The notes beneath the pieces are model-generated. The model was not told the DNA's origin and made no database searches. It saw only the letters and a list, made by a program, of their open reading frames with translations. Position numbers and translations under genes: made by a program. This document shows positions 11,923-21,923 of a DNA stretch of 64,000 nucleotides, piece by piece. This stretch comes from Ascarosepion bandense. Taxonomy: Eukaryota; Mollusca; Cephalopoda; Sepiida; Sepiidae. The stretch covers positions 521,501 through 585,500 of the forward strand of contig JBBBDQ010000310.1 in assembly GCA_037127315.1 (NCBI GenBank), written 5' to 3'. Within the stretch, counting starts at the first letter, position 1. Every line of letters starts with the position of its first letter.

Positions 11923-11951
11923 ATATATATATATATATATATATATACACA

Positions 11952-11989
<38 letters not shown>
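11923..11989. repeat. Two (TA)n tracts around 'cacaaac'
   Basis: Two TA arrays separated by 'tacacaaacta'. They abut the hammerhead-like end of a minus-strand Penelope relic. Confidence 0.9.
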
Positions 11990-11991
<2 letters not shown>

Positions 11992-11997
11992 AAGTAA

Positions 11998-12060
11998 GTA
12001 GGTAACCTAGAGCCAACGGACCTACCTAGGTTTCACCTAATGGATCATCAGGGCAAGTTA
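11998..12060 (-). ncRNA. Degenerate hammerhead-ribozyme-like motif
   Basis: Read on the minus strand, the order is CTGATGA (box 1), a very short helix CC-ATTA-GG, GAA, then a 6-bp helix ACCTAG/CTAGGT around a 15-base loop, then T. This is the order of a type I hammerhead core: CUGANGA, stem II, GAAA, stem III, U-H. Stem II is only 2 bp and no good stem I is visible, so an inactive remnant is more likely than an active ribozyme. Hammerhead motifs are known from the terminal regions of Penelope-like elements, and this one lies downstream of a minus-strand Penelope relic. Confidence 0.35.
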
Positions 12061-12395
12061 TTTATTTGCTCTGCTATTGTATGGAACGCTTTATGTGTTA
12101 GGTTTCTTGTCTCGGGTTTTTTTCTTTCGACTAGTACTTTGACTAATGTTCAAGTGCTTAGTTCGTTTCTTTTTTTGCTTCCATTTTTTACTCCGCGTTT
12201 ATACTCGGTGGGTTTTTCAAGACGTGTTTAAAGATAAATTTGCAGTTATATATATATATATATAATAGCAGCCATAATATAAGGAACGGAAACAACAAAG
12301 ACAAAAGAAATATGTCTATTACTTAAAAAGTAATGCATGATTAGCAATAAAATTTTTACAAAATAAAGATTAGGGTGTAATGCATAAATATTATA

Positions 12396-13734
12396 CAGAG
12401 TTCCAACAATTTACATAATAGTTTTTTTTTTAAATAAAGATTAAGTGGAACAAAGGAAATAAGCTACTGGACAAAAGTTAAGGAACGATCTTGTTAATAT
12501 TTGATTGTGAACAAAATATCAACAAAATTTAATATTTGGTAAACATCCCCTATTTTCAATAACTTCTCTGCATCGTCGACCGCATGATTTAATTAATTTA
12601 ATGCAAAAGTTAGCAGTAATTCCCTTCCATTCGTCTTTCAATAACTCCCATATGTGATCCCGGTTTTTCAGGTTTCTTTCCTGAGCCATTTCTCCACTTA
12701 TCTTTCAAACATTTTCTATTGGATTCAGGTCAGAGCTCTGAGCTGGCCACTTCATTCGGGTGATTCCTTCTTCTTCAAATAAAACCATAACCTTCTGAGC
12801 CTTGTGGCAATGAAAACAGGAGATTCATAAGGATTATGGTGTAACCTTGGCACCACATGCTGCTGAAGAAGTCTTTTGTAAATCACAGCATTGATATTGC
12901 CATGTACGCAGATGATAGAGCCAACTCCTGTAGATGAAATCATTCCCCACACCATCACACTGCCGTCACCAAACTTAACGTTTTTCTTGACACATTGAGA
13001 AGACAGTCTTTCACCTGTTCTACGGTGTGCGTAAGTTTTGCCCTCAGAACCAAATATAGTAAACTTGAACTCGTCACTGAAATAAACTGTTTCCCATTGT
13101 GCGTCAGTCCAAACAACATGTTCTCTCGCATATTCCAGGCGTACCCTTTGGTTTCGCTTTGAAATGAGAGGCTTCGAAGCTGGAATACGGGCATGCAATC
13201 CTGCATTTTTTTAACCTGCAAGCAACCGTTTTCCTTGAGATCTTATCTGTCTCTAAATTTACGAGCAATTGATGTAGCAGTTTCAAAACGGATTTTGTAG
13301 ATATTCTAACAATTCTTCGATCTTCTCTTTGTGATGTTTTTGGAGGTCTGCCGGTTTTTGGTTTTGCATCTAACGTTTTATCGGTTTTATACCTGCTAAT
13401 TACACGGTGAACGACACTGTTAGACCTATGAACAATATCAAACATTTCTGAAATTGACTTTTTTATAGTTAGCGATAATGAGTTTTTTTCTTCAAAAGAG
13501 GGTGTTTTGTGTGTAGAATTTGCCATATTGTTTCAAAATAAAGTCCTAATAATAAATGAACTTTTACTTATTGTTGAAAAGCTCCATCGAGTTTTTAACA
13601 ATGTAAATTAAAAGTTTATGCAAATTATTAACATCTTTCCTTAACTTTTGTCCAGTAGCTATTTCCTTTATTCCATTTAATCTTTATTGAAAAAACAACT
13701 ATTATGTAAACCTTTGTAACTTTCGGTGCAACTG
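12396..13734 (-). mobile_element. Tc1-family DNA transposon, 1339 bp, with TA target duplication
   Basis: The ends are flanked by TA at 12394-12395 and 13735-13736. The left end (12396 on) and the reverse complement of the right end share an inverted repeat of about 90 bp. It includes TTTACATAATAGTT, AATAAAGATTAA and an inner TACTGGACAAAAGTTAAGGAA, so the layout is the Tc1 type with direct-repeat motifs inside long inverted repeats. The transposase lies on the minus strand and is broken. The element sits inside a minus-strand Penelope relic, whose coding sequence resumes at 13737. Confidence 0.8.
12668..13526 (-). pseudogene. Tc1-type transposase, frameshifted, second catalytic Asp deleted
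   Basis: The N-terminal frame (13526-13104) starts MANSTHKTPSFEEKN and carries a helix-turn-helix region and the linker motif GRPPKTSQ. After a frameshift near 13150-13190, the second frame (from 13198) carries VYFSDEFKF, holding the first catalytic aspartate, and SVMVWGMISS. Around 12820-12840 the expected QQDN block with the second aspartate is missing: the frame passes from SPVF to a shifted HKAQKVMVLFEEEGI. A third frame gives SSDLNPIEN with the catalytic glutamate, soon followed by a stop. At least two frameshifts and the deletion make it non-functional. Confidence 0.75.
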
Positions 13735-13736
13735 TA

Positions 13737-14240
13737 GCTGATGTTTACTGTATTTTTGTTGAACATCTTGTGGAGAGTGCTTGGTGCGGGGAATTATTTG
13801 TGTGCGAGTTTAACTAATATTTTTCCTCCGATTTTTTTATGGTTTTGTCGTACGGTGTGTGGGGGGTTGAACTATATGATGTTTCTCTTCCTGATGTTTT
13901 TGTGCCGTGTAATGCATATGGGAGTGTTACCTGGAATCCACTATCTTTTAAGGCTGTTTCGTAGTCTTTCTTAATCCGTTGAATATGATTTCGCTGCAAG
14001 AATTTTCAGAAAGCTTGCGGTTAATTGATTGTAGTATCTGCTTAATTATTGATGATGGGTAGTTGGAAGATGTGTGTATATACAGTAGTTTATCATTGGG
14101 TTTTCTGTATAATTTATATGTATCTTTGCTTATAATTTTTTTTCTTCTTGAACTAAGGAGATGACGTAATCTAGCATGGGTTCTGTTAAAGAAGTGTATA
14201 ATTCTTTTATATGTAGTTGCATAAATTGTCAATTATGTTT
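13737..14240 (-). pseudogene. Penelope-like element reverse transcriptase relic, C-terminal part
   Basis: On the minus strand, 14232-13948 reads YRKPNDKLLYIHTSSNYP, SSIIKQILQSINRKLSENS and EIIFNG. A shift to the next frame gives IKKDYETALKDSGFQ, and a further frame towards 13740 gives STLHKMFNKNTVNIS. This succession is the C-terminal part of Penelope-type reverse transcriptases that leads into the GIY-YIG endonuclease. The downstream half is displaced beyond the Tc1 insertion. Several frameshifts make it a relic. Confidence 0.6.
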
Positions 14241-14324
14241 CTTTTTAAGTTTGCAGATATATTATTCTCTCAAGCATATTTTGTTAAACAATATGGACAA
14301 GTTCTATCCATTTAAGTGTTTAAA

Positions 14325-14533
14325 ATTTTCGTTTTCAAGGATTGTTTTCTGTGTAGTTTTTTAATACTCACGTTTGATGGAACCAATTTTAAGGAGGTCT
14401 TTGTTTTTAAATAAAAAATACACACGCACATAAAAATTTCAGTTTGACTGTTTAAATGATGCTACAATGAATGACTTGAAATTGGTTCCATCAAACGTGA
14501 GAAGGCCAGAATTATATCCTTGAAAACGATATT
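14325..14533. repeat. Imperfect foldback (inverted repeat, about 60-bp arms)
   Basis: The arms at 14325-14392 and 14476-14533 share CTCACGTTTGATGGAACCAA (inverted at 14480-14502) and CGTTTTCAAGGA (inverted at 14517-14528). The central 80 bp holds a 'cacacgcaca' patch. It could be a small foldback or MITE-like element. No target duplication was identified. Confidence 0.6.
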
Positions 14534-14642
14534 AAAAAAAGTATAGGGTAGGTATGGATAGAATAATATTCCGTATCCAAAGAAACACTATTCGTAAAAA
14601 GTGCTCAATACAAAAGTAGATCGAATAATATTTATTTAGAAT

Positions 14643-14704
14643 TTATAACATAAATATGTTATAATATCACTACAAAATCGTTACTTTTTTAGTGATATTA
14701 TAAC

Positions 14705-14706
<2 letters not shown>
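14643..14706. repeat. Nested palindromes beside a TA tract
   Basis: TTATAACAT at 14643, ATGTTATAATATCACTA at 14656-14672 and TAGTGATATTATAACAT at 14690-14706. The second and third form a perfect 17-bp inverted repeat with a 17-base loop. The first also pairs with the start of the second. Confidence 0.75.

Positions 14707-14708
<2 letters not shown>

Positions 14709-14758
<50 letters not shown>
14709..14758. repeat. (TA)n microsatellite
   Basis: A TA tract of about 25 units next to the palindrome. Confidence 0.95.
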
Positions 14759-14761
<3 letters not shown>

Positions 14762-15581
14762 GAGATTACTAGTGCCACACCATGAAATCAAACACTTAAG
14801 GAAGAAAAGGAGGATTATATTAAACTAAAACAAGTTACAAAAAGTATCAACTTATAAAATATGTTTGGCGTCTTTCGACCAAACACATATTATATACGTC
14901 GAATATATATATAAATGTAAAATGAACATCGCACACACATCAAATATAGTTCAGACTGCTCCTTTTGTGCAAACAATATACAAGCAAGTACTTCGAAGGT
15001 ATTCTTTTCTTGGAAACTTGGTAAGTATTTTTATTTTATCGTCAGACCTAAACTTTTATGTAGTGTATACGAATAGAAACATGCACCCGTTAATGCACGC
15101 ACGGTTGTTTGTGTAAGTAGAGAAGGCGTGACGAGAAGGACAGATATAGTAATATGCTGACTACGCAGATACTAATGTATCATTTTGTCGTTCCTGATTA
15201 AACTATTACCTTAGCGAATAAACTAAGTTCACGGAAAAAAAAAGCACGTCAAAATTGATGAACATTGTCACACTACATTTATAGCGTATTTTAACTTTCA
15301 TTAGATAAATTCAGTCAACATTTGTCATTTTTTCCTTTAGTAAATCACAAGAGAAATTTCTTGGTGGAATTTATTTAATGTTCAGACGTCAACAATTTTC
15401 GGAACATTAATAGCACATTCTCTTCTATATTTCAACAGTCGGGTGATTTGGGATCTAATAATATCTACAATCTCAATCACTTGTATTTTCAGTGGGCCAC
15501 AAGTTTTTTTTTTTGTTTTTTTTTTGTGTGTTACTGAAATGGAAGCAATTCGTGCTGCACGCAAAGGAAATAATAACTCTT

Positions 15582-15649
15582 TTCTTTCTCTATCTCTCTC
15601 TCTTTCTCTCTCTCTCTCTCTCACACACACGCGCACGCACACACACATA
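15582..15649. repeat. (TC)n(AC)n microsatellite
   Basis: A TC tract followed by an imperfect AC/GC tract. It produces overlapping spurious frames on both strands. Confidence 0.9.
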
Positions 15650-15935
15650 CGAGCTAGTGCGTGTATTTGCGCATATAAAGGTGTATGCATCGCTATACGT
15701 CGCCCGATATTGTTATTAGCTGAATTTTCTATAAAATCATTCAGTTTATATTGTGATTACTGAAAAATCGATGGATTAAGACGATTGAGAAAGATGGAGA
15801 TTGTGCTGAAAAATAAATATTTGCTGTGGAAAATAAATGTTTTTCATCATTAGTCTTTGTTAAACGTACATGTTAGAAAGACATTTTAACGTAGACATTA
15901 TGTGTCAGTTTGTTAATCTCTGTCTCTCCCACTTT

Positions 15936-15936
15936 A

Positions 15937-15971
<35 letters not shown>

Positions 15972-15972
15972 G
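15936..15972. repeat. (TA)n microsatellite at the 5' edge of a Penelope relic
   Basis: TA units with one 'tacata' interruption. Confidence 0.9.
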
Positions 15973-15974
15973 AA

Positions 15975-16860
15975 ACCGGCCATAAAGATAAATTAGAATA
16001 CAAACCTCAATCAAACAAACGAAAAATAATACTAGAATCGAAAAATTATTTGGTTCAACCCCCCGTTTAACTTGGAAGTAAAATCCAAAATGAGGCAAAT
16101 ATTTTTTAAAATTAATTACTAAACATTTCTCAAAAACTCAGAATTAAATAAAATTTTAAATAGGAATTCAATCAAGTTAAGTTATAGCTGCACTAGTAAT
16201 TTAGAAAATTACATAAAAAAACATCAGAGATTAAATAATAACGTATAACATAACTAATAAAGAATGTAACAGTAGGGAAAAAATAAATGCTCACTTGATG
16301 GACTTTGTAAAACAGAAGGGCTTATTTACAAAGCAGAGGTTCATGATACAAGGGAAAACATATTTGGGGTCTACAAAAGGAATTTTTAAAAACAAATGGA
16401 ATAATCACAAATCTATATTTAAGATGAAAAACCCTAAAAATTGTACCAAACTGGCTAGCCACATGTGGAAATGAAAACTGAAAAATGGAAAATACCCTGA
16501 TACAACATGGAAAAAAAACCTTACAACGGTGGTGACGTCTGCAGATTGTGCCAAAAAGTTAGCCATTATATAGTTTCCAGTACAAAAATTACTAAATGAA
16601 AGATAAGAAGTAATGTCTTGATATAATCACATCTATAGATGCATCTTAGGATCATACAAACCTGAATTAAAGTGTTTTAAGATCCTTAAGTAACTCCTCC
16701 CTTATTTTGAAAATTTTCGGTTGTTTAAAAATTCCAGTTGCGCGTTCGTAAATAAATCCCTGGTGTATATTTGAGAACGTTGGAAAATCAGCTATTATAA
16801 ATCGCCGGAAAATACCGAAAGATTGAAACATGCGTTGCGGAAATAACTCATTTACAAATG

Positions 16861-16862
<2 letters not shown>
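15975..16862 (+). pseudogene. Penelope-like element relic with GIY-YIG domain remains
   Basis: Shifting plus-strand frames give the expected order. KRKIILES (or RKIIWFNPPFNLEV in a neighbouring frame, 16018-16070) is followed by ITKHFSKTQN (16110-16140), KLSYSCTSNLENYI (about 16180-16215) and DGLCKTEGLIYKAEVHDT (16298-16350), the start of the GIY-YIG nuclease. KWNNHKSIFKMKNP and LASHMWK (16398-16470), then DTTWKKNL, continue the nuclease core. Stops and frameshifts occur every 30-60 codons. The copy ends near 16800-16862 with TTGAAACATGCGTTGCG and ACTCATTTACAAATG, then a TA tract. Related terminal DNA is present at 10580-10660. Confidence 0.6.

Positions 16863-16900
<38 letters not shown>
16863..16900. 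repeat. (TA)n microsatellite
   Basis: A TA tract that ends the Penelope relic. Confidence 0.95.
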
Positions 16901-16902
<2 letters not shown>

Positions 16903-18477
16903 ATTTGCTACGTCATATTCAAAGCAGGAGTATATGCATTTTTATGCAAGCGACTTCTTTACACAAAAGTTTTGTATTTCAATTCATCATTCAAGCAATT
17001 TAACTGTACCATGTACCATGTGCAATCATTTTTCCCAGCTTTCAGGAAATTCAGAATAAAGAATTCCCTTTAAAATCTCATCCAACATATTTTTTTTCTC
17101 TTCTGTGTTCCATTTCGGTTCAGATATTTAAATCTTTTTCCTTCATTTGTTATCAGTTTCTTTAATAAATCCATGTATATCACCAGTGGCTATTTTGTCC
17201 AACACATTTATTCTTACAAAGAGTAACCGGTCGATGTTCCGACCTGTAAGTTCATGTCGAAGGAAATTTTGTAGCTTGTCTGTCTTAACTCTTGCAAATA
17301 ACGTATTACGGAAGAGATTTACAAAGCAATGAAGAATCTCTTTTTAAATAAAAAGAAAAATGTTCTTTTTACTGAAAAAATTTCCCCATACTTGTGCAGA
17401 AGATGGAACTTTTACAATAATATCTTTATCTATATATTTCATATTCTTCAAATATTTTAAACTTTTATTTTTTAGTTAAAAGTAGTTTAATACGGTACAG
17501 GGATTGAAATGCGATTTCTTAGTCCTGTCTCCAATCTGAATAATAAAATGGCTGGAAATATTAAAATGCTTAAGACATTCGCAACGAATGCAGAGGAGAA
17601 CAGTGACTAACCGGGCTTAAAATAAGTAGAAGCAGTTTCCAATTTGACTCCTTACTCCCACTACAATTCGTTTTAGCGATGTTAATGGTGAACCATGTAT
17701 TAAAAATTATGTAAAAGTAAGAGATAAACAAAGTCGTGAGAAAATTGGTGATTTTTATGAAACATACGTATTAGAGTCGTTTGACTTGAATTTAATTTGT
17801 TAAATTTAATAAGGTATCTATGATGGAAAAGAACGGATTATCTCCTGTGATCTTTTGAAATGTTTCATTGATCTTGTAAGACTAATTTGATTCTTACTTT
17901 GTACTAGATATCAATCTATAAAGAGACTTGGTGAAACTAAACGAAACAAACAAGAGCATTTCCTTAACGCTCCAAATAACGCAATCAATTAACTCCTACC
18001 ATGTTTATTGAACAGGAGTAATGGTTAATTCCTTGTTCCCTGTTCAGGATATGGTTTACCGGCTCTTTTCCTTCTTTCTTTCATTTTCCTACCTGGACCA
18101 AAATGATCTGTTCTAACTTTTTGGTGGTCGGACTAGTCAGTGATTGCGACTTTCCATTATGAAAGTATCGGTTTGCCCGTATGCTGGCTGTTACTTCCGA
18201 CTCGTCATTAGAAGCCTGAACTTTTTGGCTTACAGAGGCTGCTCTGATCAACAGTCGCATAATATCGGGGTATTTGTAGTGTCCCTGCATGTATTTATGG
18301 TGGACAACCCCGGAGTCACACTATACTCTGTTTACAGTCATACTCTGGGTGGTTTGTATTGCAATTGATAACATGATGTTATGATGTTCTTTACCGTTTC
18401 TCTTCAAATCAAAGCTCGTGAAAAGCCCAAGAAAAAGAAATACGACTAAACCTGTAAAAAAATCACCTACAGCCTTT
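16901..18477. other. Intergenic DNA, no recognised gene
   Basis: No frame here shows a recognisable domain. Two overlapping frames of about 70 residues at 18081-18368 lie on opposite strands in slightly GC-richer DNA and may be older LINE sequence, but no family motif was found. Confidence 0.45.
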
Positions 18478-19340
18478 CTTTATTAATATTTGTGGTATTT
18501 TTTCCAACTTCTGTAGTATAGAATCTTTCCACTTGGAAAGCTTCGCAAAACTATCTTCTTGGTAACTCTGACCACACTTTGGTAGCTATTGATATTCGTT
18601 CCAATCATCTATTAAGCAGAAACCTCCTATCCATAAGACCTCTTTCCGTTACCGGCTTATTGACTGGGACTCATTTCGCGATTTTCTCCATGACGTCCTA
18701 TGGACTGATATCTTCAACCTCTCAATTGAAAATTGCGCCACAGACGTTTCCTCTTAGATGAAAGCCAGAATGGATGCTTTCATCCCTTTTCGGAATTACC
18801 AAGTAAAACTTCAATCCCTTCTAAAGTTCACACCAGTATGTTCTGCCAATATAGCACACGGGAATAACTATTTTCGGCTATACCAGTGTGATAACTCTAA
18901 TCATAACAGGTGCATAGGCTGCTCATAATAAATGTCAGCGAGTCCTCAAAGAAACAAAGTCCCTGTTTAACGAGAGAATGAGGCACCGCATAGCCTCTAA
19001 CAACTTTGGTTCTCGCTATTACTGTCGGCTCTGTAACAGAGTGCCAAATAAGTGCAAGGTCTCTATTCTTCTTCTCTTCAATCAATTTGAGGTGTTAACA
19101 TTCTCTGCTGATAAAGCTGAATCCGTTACCCGTTCTCCTCAAACTCTACTCTTGACTCATCCGGAGTATCCCTGCCTAACTTTCCACTTAGAACTGAATT
19201 GAGTCTCTATTGAGTGATATGCATATAAACCATTGCTTATTTAATTGTTTCTGCTGTCATTATAACCTAGATGCTCACAAAGTATGTGGACCCCATGGCA
19301 CCCTGCAATAGTCTTTAAGACGTGTGCTCCTGAACTGTCT
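18478..19340 (+). pseudogene. Jockey/CR1-like LINE relic: endonuclease end, linker and start of reverse transcriptase
   Basis: 18480-18530 reads NICGIFSNFCSIESF, like the start of the endonuclease domain. An internal deletion leads to LLGNSDHTLVAIDI (18557-18600), the SDH box that ends endonuclease/exonuclease/phosphatase domains. Next come DWDSFRDFLHDV, DIFNLSIENCATDVSS and MKARMDAFIPFRNYQVK. The DNA at 18975-19200 gives RIASNNFGSRYYCRLCNRV and LTFSADKAESVTR. 19270-19340 reads KVCGPHGTPAIVFK, the opening of the reverse transcriptase. Stops and frameshifts are numerous. It belongs to the same family as the copy at 41110-43290. Confidence 0.65.
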
Positions 19341-19346
19341 ATTGCA

Positions 19347-19428
19347 TTCTAACAGGCAAGTGAGGTATTAGTTATACAGTTTAGAGAGACTCTAAACTGT
19401 ATAACAAATACCTCACTACCTGTTAGAA
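19347..19428. repeat. Near-perfect palindrome, about 40-bp arms, 3-base spacer
   Basis: The left arm (19347-19386) and right arm (19390-19428) match apart from two or three positions, around spacer AGA. The centre reads GTTTAGAG-AGA-CTCTAAAC. It lies exactly between a plus-strand and a minus-strand LINE fragment. Confidence 0.85.
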
Positions 19429-19429
19429 G

Positions 19430-20215
19430 TCAACATCTGTTGTTCCAGTGCGTGAAAAGAAGTTGTTAGAGTAGAAATTGCAGTTACATTTTGTCGGGTT
19501 CACTGTAAAAGGGTGAGATCTAGTTGCTAATCTAGTAGATGGTGTAAATTCATACATAAGGGGCACCAGTGATCTAAGTTCATTGGAGCAGAAGCCGTAA
19601 AAGTATTTATAGAAGAGGCACGGGGAAGCCACGTCACGCTGGTGAAAGAGCGACTGCAGCCGAGTTGCCAAGTAGGTATCGATCACATTACAGATTATCC
19701 GTTGGATTTTGTCAAGAACCCCGAGGTGAATAGCAGAGGCACCCGACCAGATGTGGCAGCAGTATTCAATACACGAGCGGATGGTAGATTTATATATGTG
19801 CAGGATGGATTCAGATGGGAATAACTTCCTGGCTCTGCACAGTGAACCGACCTTCTTAGCAGCGGATTTAGCAATGGATTCGATATAGTCATTCCACTTG
19901 AGGTCCACTGAGAGTGTGAGGCAAAAGAGGCGTAGTGTTTTACTCTCAGGGAGGCTAGCCTGTTCCATGCTAATAAGTGAAGTAGGAGTGATTGTTTATG
20001 ATGGTTAATATATAGCAGCTTCGTTTTGGAAGCATTAAAATTTACTAGCCATTTCTTACCCCAGTCCAAGCTCGACTGCGAAGTCCGCTTTGTCAGCCAC
20101 AGCAGATTTTTGATCGAAGCAAGACTAAACGGTGATGTCGTCAGCGTATACGACTACTTGGAATCTTATTAACATCGAGGATATCGTTAATGTAGATCAA
20201 AATAAGAATAAGACC
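19430..20215 (-). pseudogene. Jockey/CR1-like LINE relic (reverse transcriptase C-terminal half)
   Basis: The minus strand from 20215 reads YINDILDVN, then a damaged YADD block (VVYADDITV across a stop), then WGKKWLVNFNASKTKLLYI (20069-20000). A frameshift near 19970 continues with SLPESKTLRLFCLTLS, DLKWNDYIESIAKSAAKK, IRSCIEYCCHIWSGAS and RLATRSHPFTVN. It stops at FFSRTGTTDVDF, so the last 40 or so residues and the 3' UTR are lost. It is close to the copy at 9138-10207 and opposite in direction to the next fragment. Confidence 0.75.
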
Positions 20216-21421
20216 TAGAAAAGAGCCTTCCGTTCGTATGATAAAAACTGTGAACCTCAGACTGTAGCATTGGACATCTCAAAGTCTTTGACAGAGTCTG
20301 GCACACAGGTCTTCTCTACAAGCCGAAAAGTTACAGTGTCTCTGAACACATTTCTGAGCTGACCCAGTTTTTCCTATCAGATCGTGAAATGAACGTTATC
20401 CTGAACGGCCAATAGCCTGGATTCTTTCTTAACAACGCGAGTGTTCCCCGTGGCTCTATCCTTCGTCCCACCTTGCTTTTAATTTTCATTAATGACCTTT
20501 CCGATAACATCAGCTCTCAACTTGGCACCTACTTTAATGACACAACCATTCGCTCCTGCCTCAATAGTAAGGCTGATCAGTACGACAAGATCAAAATAGC
20601 AGCTGGTGTCCATAACGACCTCAAGACCATCGTTGACTGTCACTTTTAACGCTCGCAAGAATAAACTTCTCTCAATTAATCATCGAAGAGACTGCTCTCT
20701 TTCTTCTGTCAGCATGGCTGATGCAAGCCTCCATGAGAGTGACTCGTTCCGCCTTTTCTTTTCAATTGATATGAAGTTAAAAAAAACTATATTAAATTCA
20801 TTACTAAGTCAACAGTTAAGAAAGTCAGTTCACCGTATCAGGCGAAACAATTTTTCTCTCCGGAATCTATCGTACATATCTATAAGTCTGTCATTCGTCT
20901 ATGCTTAGGATATTGCTGCCACATATAGACCTTGAGCTTCTTGATAAAATCCAAAGAGAATCAGCAATATTGTTGGTCTTGAGCTGCCGGTTGGGCTTCA
21001 GTCACTTACCCACTGCTGTCAGGTTTCTTTTCTGTGCCGTTTTTGTAAATACTTTCCTGGTAATTGTTCGGATGAGCTCTTTGTTTAAATAACTAGACTT
21101 TATGAATTTAAGCTCAATACTAGACTGGTGTCGGGATCTTATCAATTTACAAGTGAGCTGGCTAGATTTAGTCGTAAGTTCTATGCCATCAGTTTCTTTT
21201 CCCGCATTTCTCGCCTGTGGAACTTCCACTCGGCTCCATGCTTTTTAGCCAACTTTAATCTGCAAAAGTTTCAATCCAGTGTAACTCTACTGTTCTCCTG
21301 ATTGCTGTCTTCTTTTTCTGTTCACTGTTAATGTTTCAGTTTCTAGTTCTTCTACACCATCTAACACCTTGCATTTTAGTGGTTTTGCTGCATTGCCTTG
21401 GGTGAGACTGATAAAAAAATC
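20216..21421 (+). pseudogene. Jockey/CR1-like LINE relic with intact 3' tail
   Basis: Shifting frames give VFDRVWHTGLLYK, FFLSDREMNVILNG, SVPRGSILRPTLLLIFINDL and YFNDTTI, where the YADD box has decayed to YFND. Next come NARKNKLLSINHRRD (about 20645), thumb remains, and RLGFSHLP near 20990. The end, CATTGCCTTGGGTGAGACTGA then an A-run, matches the 3' tail at 10150-10185. Many stops are present. Its 5' edge abuts the 5' edge of the minus-strand copy at 20215, so the two fragments stand head to head. Confidence 0.7.
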
Positions 21422-21859
21422 ATTACCAGGTCTTCATGTTTTTAGCAATTCAGTTAATTAATTTTTAAGATCTGCTAACTTCTCTTGTCGAATATTCATT
21501 TCTGATGCATTCGAATCACAAAACAATTCTATTACGAATTGTATGAGCCCATGTTTCACAATTTAATCGAAATTCTTAATATTAATGCCGTAAAATATTA
21601 TGTGACTGAAATATTTACGTATTTTCTTTTAATTCAAGTCAATGTTGGAAGCTAAGTTAATAACACAATTTAGATTGAAGATTACTCGGCAGACAGCCAT
21701 TCTGTATTTAGAAGATTGGCGTAATCTGCCTACTTTCATTTCACTTTGTACTGAACTAAATCAGACATCAATATTGTTTCATTATTCTACGATCGAAACG
21801 AATATTAATACGTCTCTACTTCAGAAATCTAGTAACCCTCAACTCCTCACAAGCAAATC

Positions 21860-21922
<63 letters not shown>
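21860..21922. repeat. (GA)n microsatellite
   Basis: A pure GA tract of about 31 units. The plus-strand frame across it (poly Arg-Glu) is not a gene. Confidence 0.95.

Positions 21923-21923
<1 letters not shown>

Noticed and set aside
15382..15763. Overlapping frames on both strands around 15.6 kb
   Set aside because: They are built from the TC/AC microsatellite (Arg-Glu, Ser-Leu and His-Thr repeats).
19430..21421. Single LINE insertion with 5' inversion by twin priming
   Set aside because: The inverted fragment and the direct fragment both cover the same downstream part of the reverse transcriptase. Twin priming would give complementary parts.
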